The notes beneath the pieces are model-generated. The model saw only the letters and a program-made list of their open reading frames with translations, searched no databases and was not told the DNA's origin. 64,000 nucleotides of DNA, from the NCBI GenBank assembly GCA_963837325.1, contig CAWIMV010000001.1, positions 1,302,001 to 1,366,000 of the forward strand, written 5' to 3'. This document shows positions 11,277 to 21,093 of this stretch, piece after piece. Numbering within the stretch: position 1 is the first letter of the stretch; the number at the start of each line of letters is the position of its first letter. The DNA is from CAVQKZ01 sp963837325 (GTDB taxonomy: Bacteria; Actinomycetota; Actinomycetes; Mycobacteriales; Jatrophihabitantaceae). A program made the translations under genes and the position numbers.

Positions 11277-12239
11277 GTGAAACAGCGCACAGTGGGCCGT
11301 AGCGGTCTGAAAGTCTCCCACCTCGGCTTGGGGACGATGACCTGGGGAGAAGAGACCGACGCGGACGAGGCCGCCGCGCAACTGGTCGCGTTCCGCGACG
11401 CCGGTGGCACCCTGGTCGACACGGCTTCCTCCTACGGCTACGGGGCGGCCGAACGGATCCTCGGGTCGTTGCTGGCCGACGTCGTGCCGCGCTCGGATCT
11501 CGTCATCGCCACCAAGGCCGGCATTAGCCGCACTCCGGACGACCGGGTCGTCGACGCGTCGCGAGGCGCGCTGCTGAGACGCCTGGACGAGTCACTGCGT
11601 GCACTCGGCACCGACTACCTCGATCTCTGGTACGTGCACTACGTCGACGACACCGTGCCGTTCGAGGAGACCCTGTCCGCGTTGGACGCCGCCGTTGCAG
11701 CCGGAAAGGTGCGCTACGTCGGAGTCTCCAACTACGGCGGATGGCGGCTGGCCCGCGCGGCCACCTGGCAGCGGGCGGTGCCGGGTCGGGCGCCCATCGT
11801 CGCCAACCAGGTGCGCTATTCGCTGCTCGACCGCGGCGTGGAGCGGGAGGCGATCCCGGCGTGTGCGGCATTGGGCGTCGGCGTCATGCCCTATTCGCCA
11901 TTAGGGGGTGGCGTGCTGACCGGCAAGTACCGCAGTGGCGTGCCGACAGATTCGCGTGCGGCCGTGGGCGATCGCGCTCTCGCGTCGGTATCGGCGAGCG
12001 TCGGCATCGTCGAAGCCGTGGCGACCGCGGCCGAAGGCCTGGCGACGTCGCCCGTCGCCGTGGCGCTGGCCTGGCTGCGCGACCGGCCCGGCGTGACCGC
12101 GCCGATCCTGGGCGCCCGCACCCTGGGCCAGCTGACCGCCGCGTTGGGGTGCGAGACGCTCGACCTTCCGCACGAGATCCGGTCCGCCCTCGATGACGTG
12201 TCGGCTCCGGTGTTCGGCTATCCCGAGGACGTGAGCTGA
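11277..12239 (+). CDS. Aldo/keto reductase
   Basis: A 320-residue NADPH-dependent aldo/keto reductase with a GTG start. The catalytic set is visible: the aspartate in LVDTASSYGYG together with its tyrosine, the lysine in VIATKAG, and the histidine in LWYVHYVDD. VSNYGGWR and the late ILGARTLGQL cofactor-binding segment are also present. The substrate is not predictable; the family reduces aldehydes and ketones. The RecD-like helicase gene starts eight bases after its stop, so they are probably co-transcribed. Confidence 0.93.
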   Translation: MKQRTVGRSGLKVSHLGLGTMTWGEETDADEAAAQLVAFRDAGGTLVDTASSYGYGAAERILGSLLADVVPRSDLVIATKAGISRTPDDRVVDASRGALLRRLDESLRALGTDYLDLWYVHYVDDTVPFEETLSALDAAVAAGKVRYVGVSNYGGWRLARAATWQRAVPGRAPIVANQVRYSLLDRGVEREAIPACAALGVGVMPYSPLGGGVLTGKYRSGVPTDSRAAVGDRALASVSASVGIVEAVATAAEGLATSPVAVALAWLRDRPGVTAPILGARTLGQLTAALGCETLDLPHEIRSALDDVSAPVFGYPEDVS

Positions 12240-12247
12240 GCAACGTA

Positions 12248-14155
12248 GTGAGTGCCGATCCTGTCTTTGCCGCGTTCTGCGCGGCCGGCTTGTGGCCCGG
12301 GTTGGGGCGCACGCTGGAGGGCGAGCTCGCCGCTGCCGGGATCCGGGGGCCCGACGACGTCACCGCCACCAATCTCGCCGCGCTACCCAAAGTCGGTCCG
12401 ACCCGCGCCGGTCGGCTGCTGTCGGCGTTCATTGCGGCCGGCCCGGCCTACGAGGTGGCCGAACTATTGGTGCCCGCCGATGTCGACGCCCGCATTGCCG
12501 GTCGAGTGGTCGACACGCTCGGCCCGGCCGCCTCGCGGTTGCTGCGCGATGACCCGTGGCAGCTGCTGACGATCTATGGCGTGACGCCGGGCGACGCCGA
12601 CCGGGTCGCGCGGCAGGCCATCCCGGGCGTGCGCCGCGACGACCCGCGCCGGGGCCGGGCGCTGGTGGGCTACGCGCTGAGCCGGATCGCTCGGGACGGG
12701 CACACGGTGGCGCCCCGCGATGACGTCCTGCAGGCACTTGCCGAGTACGGCGCCGGCGACGCCCAAGCGGCCGTCGACGCAGCCGTGGAGTCGGCGAGCG
12801 TGATCGAAGTCGGGGACGATGGCGATCTGCTCGGGCTGGCGCGGTTCGTCGAGGCGGAGGACGGCATCGGGCAGGGCATCGCCCGCCTCGTCGCCACCGC
12901 CGAGCCGATCAAAGCAGACCCCAAGCGCAGCGCGGCCGGCCCGCTCGACGACGCCCAACGGGCCGCGGTGGCTGCCGCCCTGCAGAGCGGGGTCAGCGTG
13001 CTGACAGGCGGACCCGGCACAGGCAAGAGCCGCACAGTCGCGGCGATCGTGTCGCTCGCCGAGCACGACGGACGCAGTGTCGCCCTCGCCGCACCGACCG
13101 GCCGCGCAGCCAAGCGGCTCGAGGAGCTGTGCCAAGCGCCGGCCTCGACGATCCACCGGCTGCTCGGCGCGCAACCGCGCCAGTCCGGCGGCAACGTGAC
13201 CTTTGACGGCGGATTCACGCGGGGGCTCGATTGGCCACTCGACGAAGACGTCGTGGTGGTCGACGAGGCATCCATGCTCGATGTGGAACTCGCTGATGCG
13301 CTGCTTTCCGCGTGTGCCGACGGCACTCACCTTGTCTTCGTCGGCGACGCGGCCCAGTTGCCGTCGATCGGCGCCGGGCGAGTGCTCGGCGACCTTATCG
13401 ATTCCGGCACGGTGCCGGTCACCGAGCTGCGCACGCTCTATCGCCAGGCCGAGGGCGGCGCGATCGCCCGGCTCGCGACGGCGGTGCGCGAGGGGGAGCT
13501 GCCGCCGGTCGACGATCCCACCCGGGAAGTCGTCGTCGTCGCCGCGCGCGGCTCGGCCGCCGCCGCCCACCGCGTCGCCCAGCTCGTCACCGACTCCATC
13601 CCCCGGGCCCTCGGCATCCCCGTCGATCAGGTCCAGGTCGTGACGCCGGTGCATCGCGGGCCGGCCGGGACGATGGCGCTCAACGCCGCGCTGAAGGCCC
13701 GGCTGAACCCCGGCCAGGGCGGCCGGCGCTTCGACGAGGGTGACCGCGTCGTTGCCACCGCGAACCACCTGGAGGCGGCACCGTTCGGCTATGCCAACGG
13801 CGAGGTCGGCGTCGTCGACGAAGTCGAGCGCGACGGCACGGTCACGGTCGAGTTCGCGTCCGGTCCGGCCGAGGTGAAGGGAAAGGCGCTGGCCGACCTG
13901 ATGCACGGGTGGGCGATCACCGTCCACCGGGCCCAGGGCTCGGAGTTCCCGGCCGTCGTTGTGGTCGTGCCACCCGAAGCCGGGGGCATGTTGTCTCGTC
14001 CGCTCATCTACACGGCCATGACACGGGCCCAGCGGCACCTTTCGATCGTGCACGCGGCCGGACCGGCGTTGGCGCGCGCTGTTCGCCAGATCGGCACCCT
14101 GCCGCGCCGGACCCGGCTGCAGCAGATGCTGACCGAGTACGTCAGCGGGGAGTAG
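12248..14155 (+). CDS. RecD-like ATP-dependent DNA helicase
   Basis: A 635-residue superfamily-1B helicase. An N-terminal helix-hairpin-helix (AALPKVGPTRAGRLL) precedes Walker A GGPGTGKSRT, Walker B VVVDEASMLD, VGDAAQLPSIGAGR, and the C-terminal UvrD-like GWAITVHRAQGSEFPAV motif. This is the RecD2 layout, somewhat shorter than the usual 720-740 residues. It probably unwinds DNA 5' to 3' in repair or recombination outside RecBCD. It starts at a GTG eight bases after the reductase gene, and its last 14 bases overlap the end of the opposing monooxygenase gene. Confidence 0.9.
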   Translation: MSADPVFAAFCAAGLWPGLGRTLEGELAAAGIRGPDDVTATNLAALPKVGPTRAGRLLSAFIAAGPAYEVAELLVPADVDARIAGRVVDTLGPAASRLLRDDPWQLLTIYGVTPGDADRVARQAIPGVRRDDPRRGRALVGYALSRIARDGHTVAPRDDVLQALAEYGAGDAQAAVDAAVESASVIEVGDDGDLLGLARFVEAEDGIGQGIARLVATAEPIKADPKRSAAGPLDDAQRAAVAAALQSGVSVLTGGPGTGKSRTVAAIVSLAEHDGRSVALAAPTGRAAKRLEELCQAPASTIHRLLGAQPRQSGGNVTFDGGFTRGLDWPLDEDVVVVDEASMLDVELADALLSACADGTHLVFVGDAAQLPSIGAGRVLGDLIDSGTVPVTELRTLYRQAEGGAIARLATAVREGELPPVDDPTREVVVVAARGSAAAAHRVAQLVTDSIPRALGIPVDQVQVVTPVHRGPAGTMALNAALKARLNPGQGGRRFDEGDRVVATANHLEAAPFGYANGEVGVVDEVERDGTVTVEFASGPAEVKGKALADLMHGWAITVHRAQGSEFPAVVVVVPPEAGGMLSRPLIYTAMTRAQRHLSIVHAAGPALARAVRQIGTLPRRTRLQQMLTEYVSGE

Positions 14156-15512
14156 CCGACGACCGGGCCGGCAACTTTCGCGATTCGCCATGGCGGGTCC
14201 TGCCCGCTGCGCGCTCCTTCTTCAGTTCCGCGAAGTACTCCAGGAAGTCAACTTCGATCGTGTGCCGCTTCGAGGCGACGTAGCGCTTGCGCAAGGAGCG
14301 GTGATAGGCCGCGATCTCGCGGCGCATCTCCCCCGCCGACGGCAGGGCGGCCGTCCCATCGAGCAGATCGGCCACCCAGGCCGCTTGCGCCTCGGCCAAC
14401 GGCATGATCGCGCCCAGCGGCTGGATCAGACCGAGAAAGTACAGCCCGGGATGGTCGGGGTCGACGACCCGGTGGTACAGCGAGATCACGTTGTCGTGGG
14501 CGGCCAGCAGCGACTCGGCCAAGAACGGGAACGTGATCTTGTACCCGGTGCAGTAGACGATCACGTCTACCCGCTCGGCGCTGCCGTCCACGAAGTGCAC
14601 CGTGTCGCCATCCAGGCGCGCGATGTTCGGCTTCACCGTGATGTCGCCGTGGCCGAGCCGGGTCAGCAGGTCGTCGGACACCGTCGGGTGGGCCGACAGC
14701 AACCGGTGGTCGGGCGCGGGCAGCCCATACTTGGTGATCTTGCCCCGCGACAGCCGCAGCAACGCGGCCAGGCACATGCGGCGCATCCAGAGGAAGGGCG
14801 CGCGGGCCACGGGCGAGGTCGTCAGATGGTCAGTCGGGATCCCGAACAGGTACTTGGGCAGCACGTGTGCCCCGCGGCGCATGGCCAGGAACGTTCGGTC
14901 GGTGACCTTCGAGGTCTCGACGGCGATGTCGCACGCCGAGTTGCCGATGCCCAGCACGAGCACGCGTTTTCCTTCGTAGCCCTCGAACGTCAGGTAGTAG
15001 TGCGAGTGCGTCTGGGTACCGGTGAACGTCTCGCTGCCAGGGAACGCCGGCTCAGGCGCGCGCGGGTCCCAGTGGTGCCCGTTCGCGACGAGTACCGCTG
15101 CGTAGCGGGTCGTCGTCGCCTCGGCTGATCCGCGGGCCTGCACGGTGACGTCCCAACCGCCGTCCACGCTCGGCGCGACGTTGGTGACTTCGGTACGAAA
15201 CTGGATCCGGCCGCGCAACCCGAAGTGGTCGACGAACTCGTCGAAGTAGCGCGCGATGTGCACGTGGCTCGGATAGGTCGGGTACTCCTCGCTCATCGGG
15301 AAGCTGGCGTACCCCATGATCTGGCGCGAGGTGTTGACGTGCAGCGACTTGTACGCCGAGGACATCCCGTTGTCGTTGCGGTAGCGCCAGTTGCCGCCGA
15401 TCTGTGACCCGGCTTCATAGCAGTCGAAGTCGATGCCGCGCTCCTGCAGAACCTGGCAGGCGGCGATCCCCGAGGAACCTGCGCCGATGACGCAGACGGC
15501 TGCACCCATCAC
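14142..15512 (-). CDS. Flavin-containing monooxygenase
   Basis: A 456-residue FAD/NADPH monooxygenase of the FMO/Baeyer-Villiger type. It carries the FAD dinucleotide motif GAGSSGIAA, GGNWRYRND, the FMO fingerprint region FPGSETFTGTQTHSHYY, and the NADPH motif VLGIGNSACDIAVE. It oxygenates nucleophilic or carbonyl substrates, and the actual substrate is unknown. It is divergent from a TetR gene, which probably regulates it from the 49-base shared gap. The start could be either of two adjacent ATGs. Confidence 0.92.
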   Translation of the reverse strand: MMGAAVCVIGAGSSGIAACQVLQERGIDFDCYEAGSQIGGNWRYRNDNGMSSAYKSLHVNTSRQIMGYASFPMSEEYPTYPSHVHIARYFDEFVDHFGLRGRIQFRTEVTNVAPSVDGGWDVTVQARGSAEATTTRYAAVLVANGHHWDPRAPEPAFPGSETFTGTQTHSHYYLTFEGYEGKRVLVLGIGNSACDIAVETSKVTDRTFLAMRRGAHVLPKYLFGIPTDHLTTSPVARAPFLWMRRMCLAALLRLSRGKITKYGLPAPDHRLLSAHPTVSDDLLTRLGHGDITVKPNIARLDGDTVHFVDGSAERVDVIVYCTGYKITFPFLAESLLAAHDNVISLYHRVVDPDHPGLYFLGLIQPLGAIMPLAEAQAAWVADLLDGTAALPSAGEMRREIAAYHRSLRKRYVASKRHTIEVDFLEYFAELKKERAAGRTRHGESRKLPARSSATPR

Positions 15513-15561
15513 TGCCTCCGGTGTCGTTCTGTGACCGGGTGGTCACCGGTAGCCTGCCAGG

Positions 15562-16215
15562 ATGCCACGCACCACGTGGGACAACCTCGATGAACGCCGC
15601 CGCGAGCGGGTACTGACCGCCGCGATGGCCGAGTTCGGGCGCCGCGGTTACTCCGGCGGCAGTCTGAACGTTGTCGCCCGCGAGGCGGGCGTGGCCAAGG
15701 GATCGTTGTTCCAGTACTTCGACGACAAGTTCGACTTCTTCGCCCACGTCGCGGAGCAGACGTCCCTGACGGTGTATGCGGCCATGCTGCCCCACCTGTC
15801 CGGCCCGTACGACGGCCAGTCGTTCTCCGAGTACTTCGCCGGCCTGGTCGACGTGTGGATCGAGTACATGGCGACGCATCCGCTCGAACGCGGCGTCACT
15901 GCCGCGACGACCATGGAACTCGACCCGCGAATCCGACAGGCCGTTCGCGAGCCAGTGCATCGGCTCTACGCCCACGCGCTGCGCCCGATCCTCGCCCAGG
16001 CTGTCGCGGCCGGGCAGCTGCCGCCGGACGCGGACACCGAGGCGCTGTTGGCGTTGCTGGTGCTCTTGCTGCCGCACCTGGCCCTGGCGCCGTTCGAGCC
16101 CGGACTGGACGCGGCGCTCGTCCTCTACGGCACGTCCGGTTCGCAGCGCGCCGAGGTAGCCCGCCGCCTGCTGGCCACATTGCTGACCCCGGCGCCGTCG
16201 CGCCTGCCGCGATGA
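15562..16215 (+). CDS. TetR-family transcriptional regulator
   Basis: A 217-residue regulator. The N-terminal TetR DNA-binding helices read RVLTAAMAEFGRRGYSGGS, followed by VAREAGVAKGSLFQYFDDK, the turn-recognition helix signature. The C-terminal ligand-binding part is unremarkable. It lies 49 bases from the divergent monooxygenase gene, and its stop overlaps the ATG of the next gene as ATGA. The likely targets are those two neighbours. Confidence 0.93.
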   Translation: MPRTTWDNLDERRRERVLTAAMAEFGRRGYSGGSLNVVAREAGVAKGSLFQYFDDKFDFFAHVAEQTSLTVYAAMLPHLSGPYDGQSFSEYFAGLVDVWIEYMATHPLERGVTAATTMELDPRIRQAVREPVHRLYAHALRPILAQAVAAGQLPPDADTEALLALLVLLLPHLALAPFEPGLDAALVLYGTSGSQRAEVARRLLATLLTPAPSRLPR

Positions 16216-16868
16216 CCGGCGATTACCCGCCCGAACCGTGGCGGCTGCGTGGCGACCTGCACCTGTCCGTGTTCCTGGTGCCGCTCGTCGAAGTGCCGGT
16301 CGACGCGCCGCCCGAGTGCCGCCCGCTCCGGCTCGGGCGACACGGCGTCGTGGTTGCCGCGTGGGTGAGTTACCGCGCCGGCAGCGTGCTCGTCTACGAC
16401 GAGCTGATGTCCACCCTGCTGGTCCGCCGCGGGTGGCGGGTGCTGCCGACGATCACGCACATCTGGGTGGACAGCGTCGCTTCGCGCGACGGCGGCCGGG
16501 CGCTGTGGGGCATTCCCAAGGAGCTGGCCACCTTCGAATTTTCCGATCATCACTTCGGCGCCGCCACTGCCGACGGGCCGATCGCCATGGGCACGGCGGC
16601 GATGCGGTTCGCGATGCCCGGCCGGATCCCGTTCCGGTTCCAGGTCGTTCAGTCGCTGGCCGGTGCGGCGAAGGTCACTCCCTTCAGCGGGCGCGCTCGC
16701 TTCGCCCTGTCGCGGGCCCGGTTCGCCGCCGTTCGTGGCGGGCCACTCGGGTACTTGGCCCGGCGCCGGCCGCTGGTCTCGCTCTCGATGCTCGACTTCC
16801 GGATGACGTTCGGCCGGCGCCAACCTGCCGGTATGGGTGGAGATCGGACACCGATGGGGGTTCAATGA
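16212..16868 (+). CDS. Acetoacetate-decarboxylase-like protein
   Basis: A 218-residue protein resembling the acetoacetate decarboxylase superfamily: VVAAWVSYRAGSVLVYDEL, then SRDGGRALWGIPKELATFEF (the region that holds the Schiff-base lysine in true decarboxylases), then AMPGRIPFRFQVVQS. GIPKE supplies a lysine, but I cannot confirm the catalytic role. The start at 16212 overlaps the TetR stop, so the two are translationally coupled. The substrate is unknown. Confidence 0.75.
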   Translation: MTGDYPPEPWRLRGDLHLSVFLVPLVEVPVDAPPECRPLRLGRHGVVVAAWVSYRAGSVLVYDELMSTLLVRRGWRVLPTITHIWVDSVASRDGGRALWGIPKELATFEFSDHHFGAATADGPIAMGTAAMRFAMPGRIPFRFQVVQSLAGAAKVTPFSGRARFALSRARFAAVRGGPLGYLARRRPLVSLSMLDFRMTFGRRQPAGMGGDRTPMGVQ

Positions 16869-16872
16869 GCCG

Positions 16873-17106
16873 ATGACCGCGGTGCGCACCGAGGACGGTG
16901 CCGACCCCGATTGGGAGTACGCGCCGCTGCGGATCCCGGCCGATGTTGCCCGGCCCACCGCAGCGGCGCAGCTGTCGTTGCACGCCGAGTTCGGGGGCTG
17001 GGAGCTGGCCCGGGTCGTGCGGTACATGGATGGCACGCGGCGGGTGTGGCTGCGGCGCAAGCGCCGGCCGGCTGCTGCGTTGCCACTGCCGGGGTTGCCG
17101 GTCTAG
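16873..17106 (+). CDS. DUF5703 family protein
   Basis: A 77-residue basic protein ending in the family pattern: LHAEFGGWELARVVRYMDG followed by TRRVWLRRKRR. DUF5703 proteins are short actinobacterial proteins of unknown function. I chose ATG at 16873, four bases after the previous stop, because the upstream in-frame extension lies inside the preceding gene. It may be co-transcribed with the TetR/decarboxylase-like pair. Confidence 0.8.
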   Translation: MTAVRTEDGADPDWEYAPLRIPADVARPTAAAQLSLHAEFGGWELARVVRYMDGTRRVWLRRKRRPAAALPLPGLPV

Positions 17107-17235
17107 CTGCTCGGTTCTCGTCGAAGCGTTGAAGAGCGAAAAGCGGGCAGCGACGAGGGAGTTTGGTGATGGATCGGATTTCGCCCTCGGGTTGCGGCGC
17201 TCCGCGAATCACCTTGCGAATTAAGGTGAAAGTGC

Positions 17236-17265
17236 TTGTGCTTGGTTGGTCCGTGGAGCTATAAT
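17236..17265 (+). promoter_or_regulatory. Promoter with perfect -10 box, near-leaderless
   Basis: TATAAT at 17260-17265 matches the consensus -10 exactly. A weak -35 (TTGTGC, 17236-17241) lies 18 bases upstream. A start of transcription seven bases downstream would fall at about 17272, directly before the ATG at 17274, so a leaderless message is likely. The gene it served is now broken. A 6-bp inverted repeat (CACCTT/AAGGTG, 17210-17228) lies just upstream. Confidence 0.55.
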
Positions 17266-17273
17266 CGACCGTA

Positions 17274-17912
17274 TGAGCGACGCACTGGCGGCTCTTCCCG
17301 ACCCGGAGCCGTACGTGCCTTCACTGCTCGACGCTGACCTCGCTCCCGATGATGTCGCCGCTTGGGCCGCGACCGTCACGCCCGGTTCCGCGGTGGTGAA
17401 GCCGCTGGTGCACGTGAACGTGAAGCGGTTGTCCTATGCCGGTCGGGTTGACGCGCTGGCGGCGTTGGAGCGGCAGCGGTCCTGGATCGATGCCCAGCAG
17501 TTGCGGTTGTTCGCCTGCTCACCGACGAACGCGGCCACCTGATCGACTACGGCCGGACCACCTACCGGCCGCCGAAACTTCGCCGATCATGTGATCGCCC
17601 GGGACCGCACCTGCCGCTACCCCAACTGCAACCGCCAAGCCCGACTCTGCGACCTCGAACACGCCATCCCCTGGGAAGACGGCGGCGAGACCCAACGAGG
17701 CGAATCTCGACGCCATCTGCAGCCGACACCACCACGCCAAGCACGAAGCCGGCTGGCAACCCGAACGACAACCCGACGGCTCCCTCGAATGGACCTCACC
17801 GACCGGCCACACCTACGTCGAGCCGCCCGCGTCGTATCCGATCGACCGAACCTTGGAACGAAATCAGCCCGGCGACCTGAGCCGACCCGACCGCGACCGG
17901 CCACCGTTCTGA
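17274..17912 (+). pseudogene. Broken DUF222/HNH endonuclease-domain gene
   Basis: The frame opens MSDALAALPDPEPYVPSLLD and reads DUF222-like to ALERQRSWIDAQQLRLFA (about 17520). It then jumps to the far C-terminal region of the family (LLTDERGHLIDYGRT), meaning most of the middle is deleted. A frameshift in AAACTTCGCC (about 17567) and another in ACCCAACG (about 17690) must be repaired to read NFADHVIARDRTCRYPNC, ARLCDLEHAIPW and CSRHHHAKHEAGW, the HNH signature with its cysteines and histidines, ending at TGA 17910-17912. Intact relatives are multicopy in actinobacteria (REP13E12-like). This copy is dead. Confidence 0.88.
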
Positions 17913-18046
17913 CGCGCGCTGGCGCCCGTGCAGCCGGGCGGATCCGGGCCGTGCGGCTTCGCGATGCTGGTGCGGAATACACAGCTATGGCACAGTCCCC
18001 TCTTAATCGGCTGTGATGCTGGTCGAGCCGTCAAACCGGAGCGGTG

Positions 18047-21000
18047 ATGTGCATGTCGGCACCAATGAGCGGTTTCTCTCGCCGGATCGTGGCTGCGCTG
18101 AGCGCGGCGGGCGTGCTCGTCGCGCTGGCCGTGGCCCTGCCTTCGCCGGTCGGCGCCGCTCCGACCGGATCGGACCCGACCGGTCTGTACATCGTCCAGC
18201 TGGCCGACCGTCCGGCGGCGAGTTACACGGGCGACGTGGCCGGTCTGCCCGGCACCCGGCCGACTGAGGGCAGCAAGCTCGATGTCGGCAATGCCGACGT
18301 CAACCGCTACCGCACCTACCTGCGCGGTCGCCACAGCACAGTCGCCACCCAGGTCCGCAATGTCCACCGCGTGTACGACTACACGGTCTCGTTCAACGGA
18401 TTCGCCGCGCGCATGCCGGCCAGTTCCGCAGCCGCAATGGCGCGCACGGCCGGGGTGCTGAGCGTGAGCAAGAACGAAATCCGCCACGCCGACACGGTCA
18501 GCACGCCGGCGTTCCTCGGCCTGACCCAGCGCCACGGCCTGTGGGCTCAGCTCGGTGGCCCCGGACGCAAAGGCGCCGGCCGCGGCATCGTCATCGGCGT
18601 GATCGACAGCGGCATCTGGCCGGAGAGTGCCTCCTTCAAACCACTGGTCGACCCCGGTCGCCTGACCGGCTTCCACGGCACCTGCCAGGCAGCTCACGAC
18701 GGATCCTGGACGGCCAGCGACTGCACCAACAAGATCGTCGGTGCGCGCTGGTACGACACCGGCCTCGGCGGCGACGCGGCGGTGACCGCCAACAACCCCG
18801 GCGAATACCTCTCCGCCCGCGACCGGAACGGCCACGGCTCGCATACGTCCAGTACCGCCGCCGGCGACTACAACACCCCCGTCGTCATCGACGGCAGTGC
18901 GCTGGGCAACGCCAGCGGCATGGCGCCCAATGCCCGCATCGCGACCTACAAGGCGCTGTGGCACACCGGCTCCGAGGCGTCCGGCTCCAGCGCCGACCTC
19001 GTGCAGGCCATCGAGGACGCCACCACTGACGGCGTCGATGTCATCAACTACTCGGTCTCCGGCAGTTCGACGAGCAACGTCGACCCGGTCGAGCTCGCCT
19101 TCCTCAACGCCGCCGACGCCGGCGTGTTTGTGTCCGCGTCCGCCGGCAACAGCGGCCCGACCTCGAGCACGGTCGCCCACAACAGCCCCTGGCTGACCAC
19201 GGTCGCAGCTGGCACGCACGACCGCGCATTCCAGGCCACAGTCACCCTCGGCAACGGCGCCACCTACACCGGCGCGGGCATCGGCGCGGCCGTGCCGACC
19301 AGCCCGCTCATCCTCGCGGCCGACGCCGGCCAGGCTGGCGCGCCGGCAGCCGGGTTGAGCCTTTGCTTCTCGACGACCTGGGACCCGGCCCGCCCGCAGG
19401 GCTATCTCGATCCGGCCAAGGTTGCCGGCAAGATCGTCGTGTGCGACCGCGGCACGAACGACCGGGTCGACAAGAGCAAGGCGGTGAAGGAGGCCGGCGG
19501 CGTCGGGATGATCCTGGCCAACACCTCCCCCAACTCGCTGAACGTCGACTTCCACGCCGTGCCCACCGTGCACGTCAATGACACCGACGGTGCGGCCATC
19601 AAGGCCTACGCGCGCAGCACCCCCAACCCGACCGCCGCCCTCGGCGCCGGTCACGTCGTCACCGGCGTGGAAGCACCGATGGTCGCGGCGTTCTCCTCCC
19701 GCGGTCCCGCGCTCGCCGGCTCCGGCGATCTGCTCAAGCCCGACATCATGGCGCCCGGTGTCGACGTCCTCGCCGCTGTCAGCCCGCCGACACACGGCGG
19801 CCGTAACTTCGACTTCGAGTCCGGCACGTCCATGTCGGCACCGCACATCGCCGGCATTGCCGCGCTGATCAAACAGGCGCATCGCAACTGGGGCCCGATG
19901 AAGATCAAGTCGGCGCTCATGACGACGGCGTCGCTCGTCGACAACAAGGGTCACCGCATCACCACCGACGCGGGTGCGCCAGCCGGCGCCTTCGACTACG
20001 GCAGCGGCGAAGTCACGCCGAACTCGGCGGTCCACCCCGGCCTGGTCTACGACAGCCGCCTGCCGGACTGGGTGCGCTACCTGTGCGGTTCGGGCCAACT
20101 GGCGCCCACCGGCGCCACGTGCACCACGTACGGCACGGCTGACCCCAGCGACCTCAATACCCCCAACATCGCAATCGGGCAGCTTGCCGGCGCGCAGACC
20201 GTCACCCGCACGGTCACCGATGTCGACGGCGGTTCGCGCAGATACCGGGTCAGCATCGAGTCGCCACCCGGGGTCTCGGTGCGGGTGACCCCGTCCGTGC
20301 TCAACTTCGACCGGCACCACAAGGCGACGTACAAGGTGGCGTTCACCCGGACCAGTGCCGCCTTCGGGCAGTACGCATTGGGCGCGCTCACCTGGAGCGA
20401 CGGCCGCCACCAGGTGCACAGCCAACTGGCCGTTCGCCCCGTCGGGCTTGCGGCTCCGGGTGAACTGAGCGGCACCGGCACCGCCGGGTCGACCACGTAT
20501 TCGGTCACGCCCGGCTTCACCGGGACGTTGAACAGCGCGGTCGCCGGACTCGATGCGGCCACGACGCATCAAGCCACGCTGAGCAACCCGACCGGTCAGT
20601 CGTTCGACACGGCCGCTCCCACCGCCAGCGACCACACGGCGAAGTTCACCCGCACGGTGCCGGCCGGCACCACGCTCGCGCGCTTCCAGACGTTCGACGC
20701 GGATGTCCCCGCAGGGACCGACCTGGACCTCTTCGTCTACCGCAACGGCACGCTGGTCGGCAGCAGTGCGGGTGCGACCGCCGCGGAGAAGGTGGACCTG
20801 TCGGATCCGCCGGCGGGCGACTACGACGTGTACGTCGACCTGTTCGCGCTCGCGCCGGGCAGCACCACCGTGGCGGTCACGGCCTACTCGTGGGCGCTCG
20901 GACCGACCGCGGCGGGCAACCTCGCGGTCGTCCCGGCGTCCACCGCCGTGACTGTGGGCCGGCCGACTTCGTTGACGGCGACGTGGAGCGGATTGACCGC

Positions 21001-21082
21001 CGGCACCCGATACCTGGGTCGTGTGTCTTACAGCGACGGCACGTCGACGCTCGGCGCAACCCTGGTAAGCGTCACCGGCTGA
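18047..21082 (+). CDS. Secreted subtilisin-like serine protease (S8)
   Basis: A protein of about 1011 residues, presumably exported. A basic N-terminus and hydrophobic core (RIVAALSAAGVLVALAVAL) end in an AAP cleavage site. An I9-type propeptide follows (YIVQLADRPA, VYDYTVSFNGFAARMP). The catalytic triad sits in GVIDSGIWPE (Asp), GHGSHTSSTAAGD (His) and GTSMSAPHIAG (Ser), with a PA-like insert between His and Ser, the architecture of plant-type subtilases. The C-terminal half has beta-rich Fn3-like and pre-peptidase-like segments (DLDLFVYRNG, GDYDVYVDLFA). GGAG at 18038-18041 supports ATG 18047 or 18053. Confidence 0.94.
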   Translation: MCMSAPMSGFSRRIVAALSAAGVLVALAVALPSPVGAAPTGSDPTGLYIVQLADRPAASYTGDVAGLPGTRPTEGSKLDVGNADVNRYRTYLRGRHSTVATQVRNVHRVYDYTVSFNGFAARMPASSAAAMARTAGVLSVSKNEIRHADTVSTPAFLGLTQRHGLWAQLGGPGRKGAGRGIVIGVIDSGIWPESASFKPLVDPGRLTGFHGTCQAAHDGSWTASDCTNKIVGARWYDTGLGGDAAVTANNPGEYLSARDRNGHGSHTSSTAAGDYNTPVVIDGSALGNASGMAPNARIATYKALWHTGSEASGSSADLVQAIEDATTDGVDVINYSVSGSSTSNVDPVELAFLNAADAGVFVSASAGNSGPTSSTVAHNSPWLTTVAAGTHDRAFQATVTLGNGATYTGAGIGAAVPTSPLILAADAGQAGAPAAGLSLCFSTTWDPARPQGYLDPAKVAGKIVVCDRGTNDRVDKSKAVKEAGGVGMILANTSPNSLNVDFHAVPTVHVNDTDGAAIKAYARSTPNPTAALGAGHVVTGVEAPMVAAFSSRGPALAGSGDLLKPDIMAPGVDVLAAVSPPTHGGRNFDFESGTSMSAPHIAGIAALIKQAHRNWGPMKIKSALMTTASLVDNKGHRITTDAGAPAGAFDYGSGEVTPNSAVHPGLVYDSRLPDWVRYLCGSGQLAPTGATCTTYGTADPSDLNTPNIAIGQLAGAQTVTRTVTDVDGGSRRYRVSIESPPGVSVRVTPSVLNFDRHHKATYKVAFTRTSAAFGQYALGALTWSDGRHQVHSQLAVRPVGLAAPGELSGTGTAGSTTYSVTPGFTGTLNSAVAGLDAATTHQATLSNPTGQSFDTAAPTASDHTAKFTRTVPAGTTLARFQTFDADVPAGTDLDLFVYRNGTLVGSSAGATAAEKVDLSDPPAGDYDVYVDLFALAPGSTTVAVTAYSWALGPTAAGNLAVVPASTAVTVGRPTSLTATWSGLTAGTRYLGRVSYSDGTSTLGATLVSVTG

Positions 21083-21093
21083 ACGTAGGGCCG

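Noticed and set aside
17864..20635. Very long open frame antisense to the subtilase (923 codons)
   Set aside because: The translation is Arg/Gly/Val-rich without domains, while the plus strand has a complete protease with signal peptide and triad.
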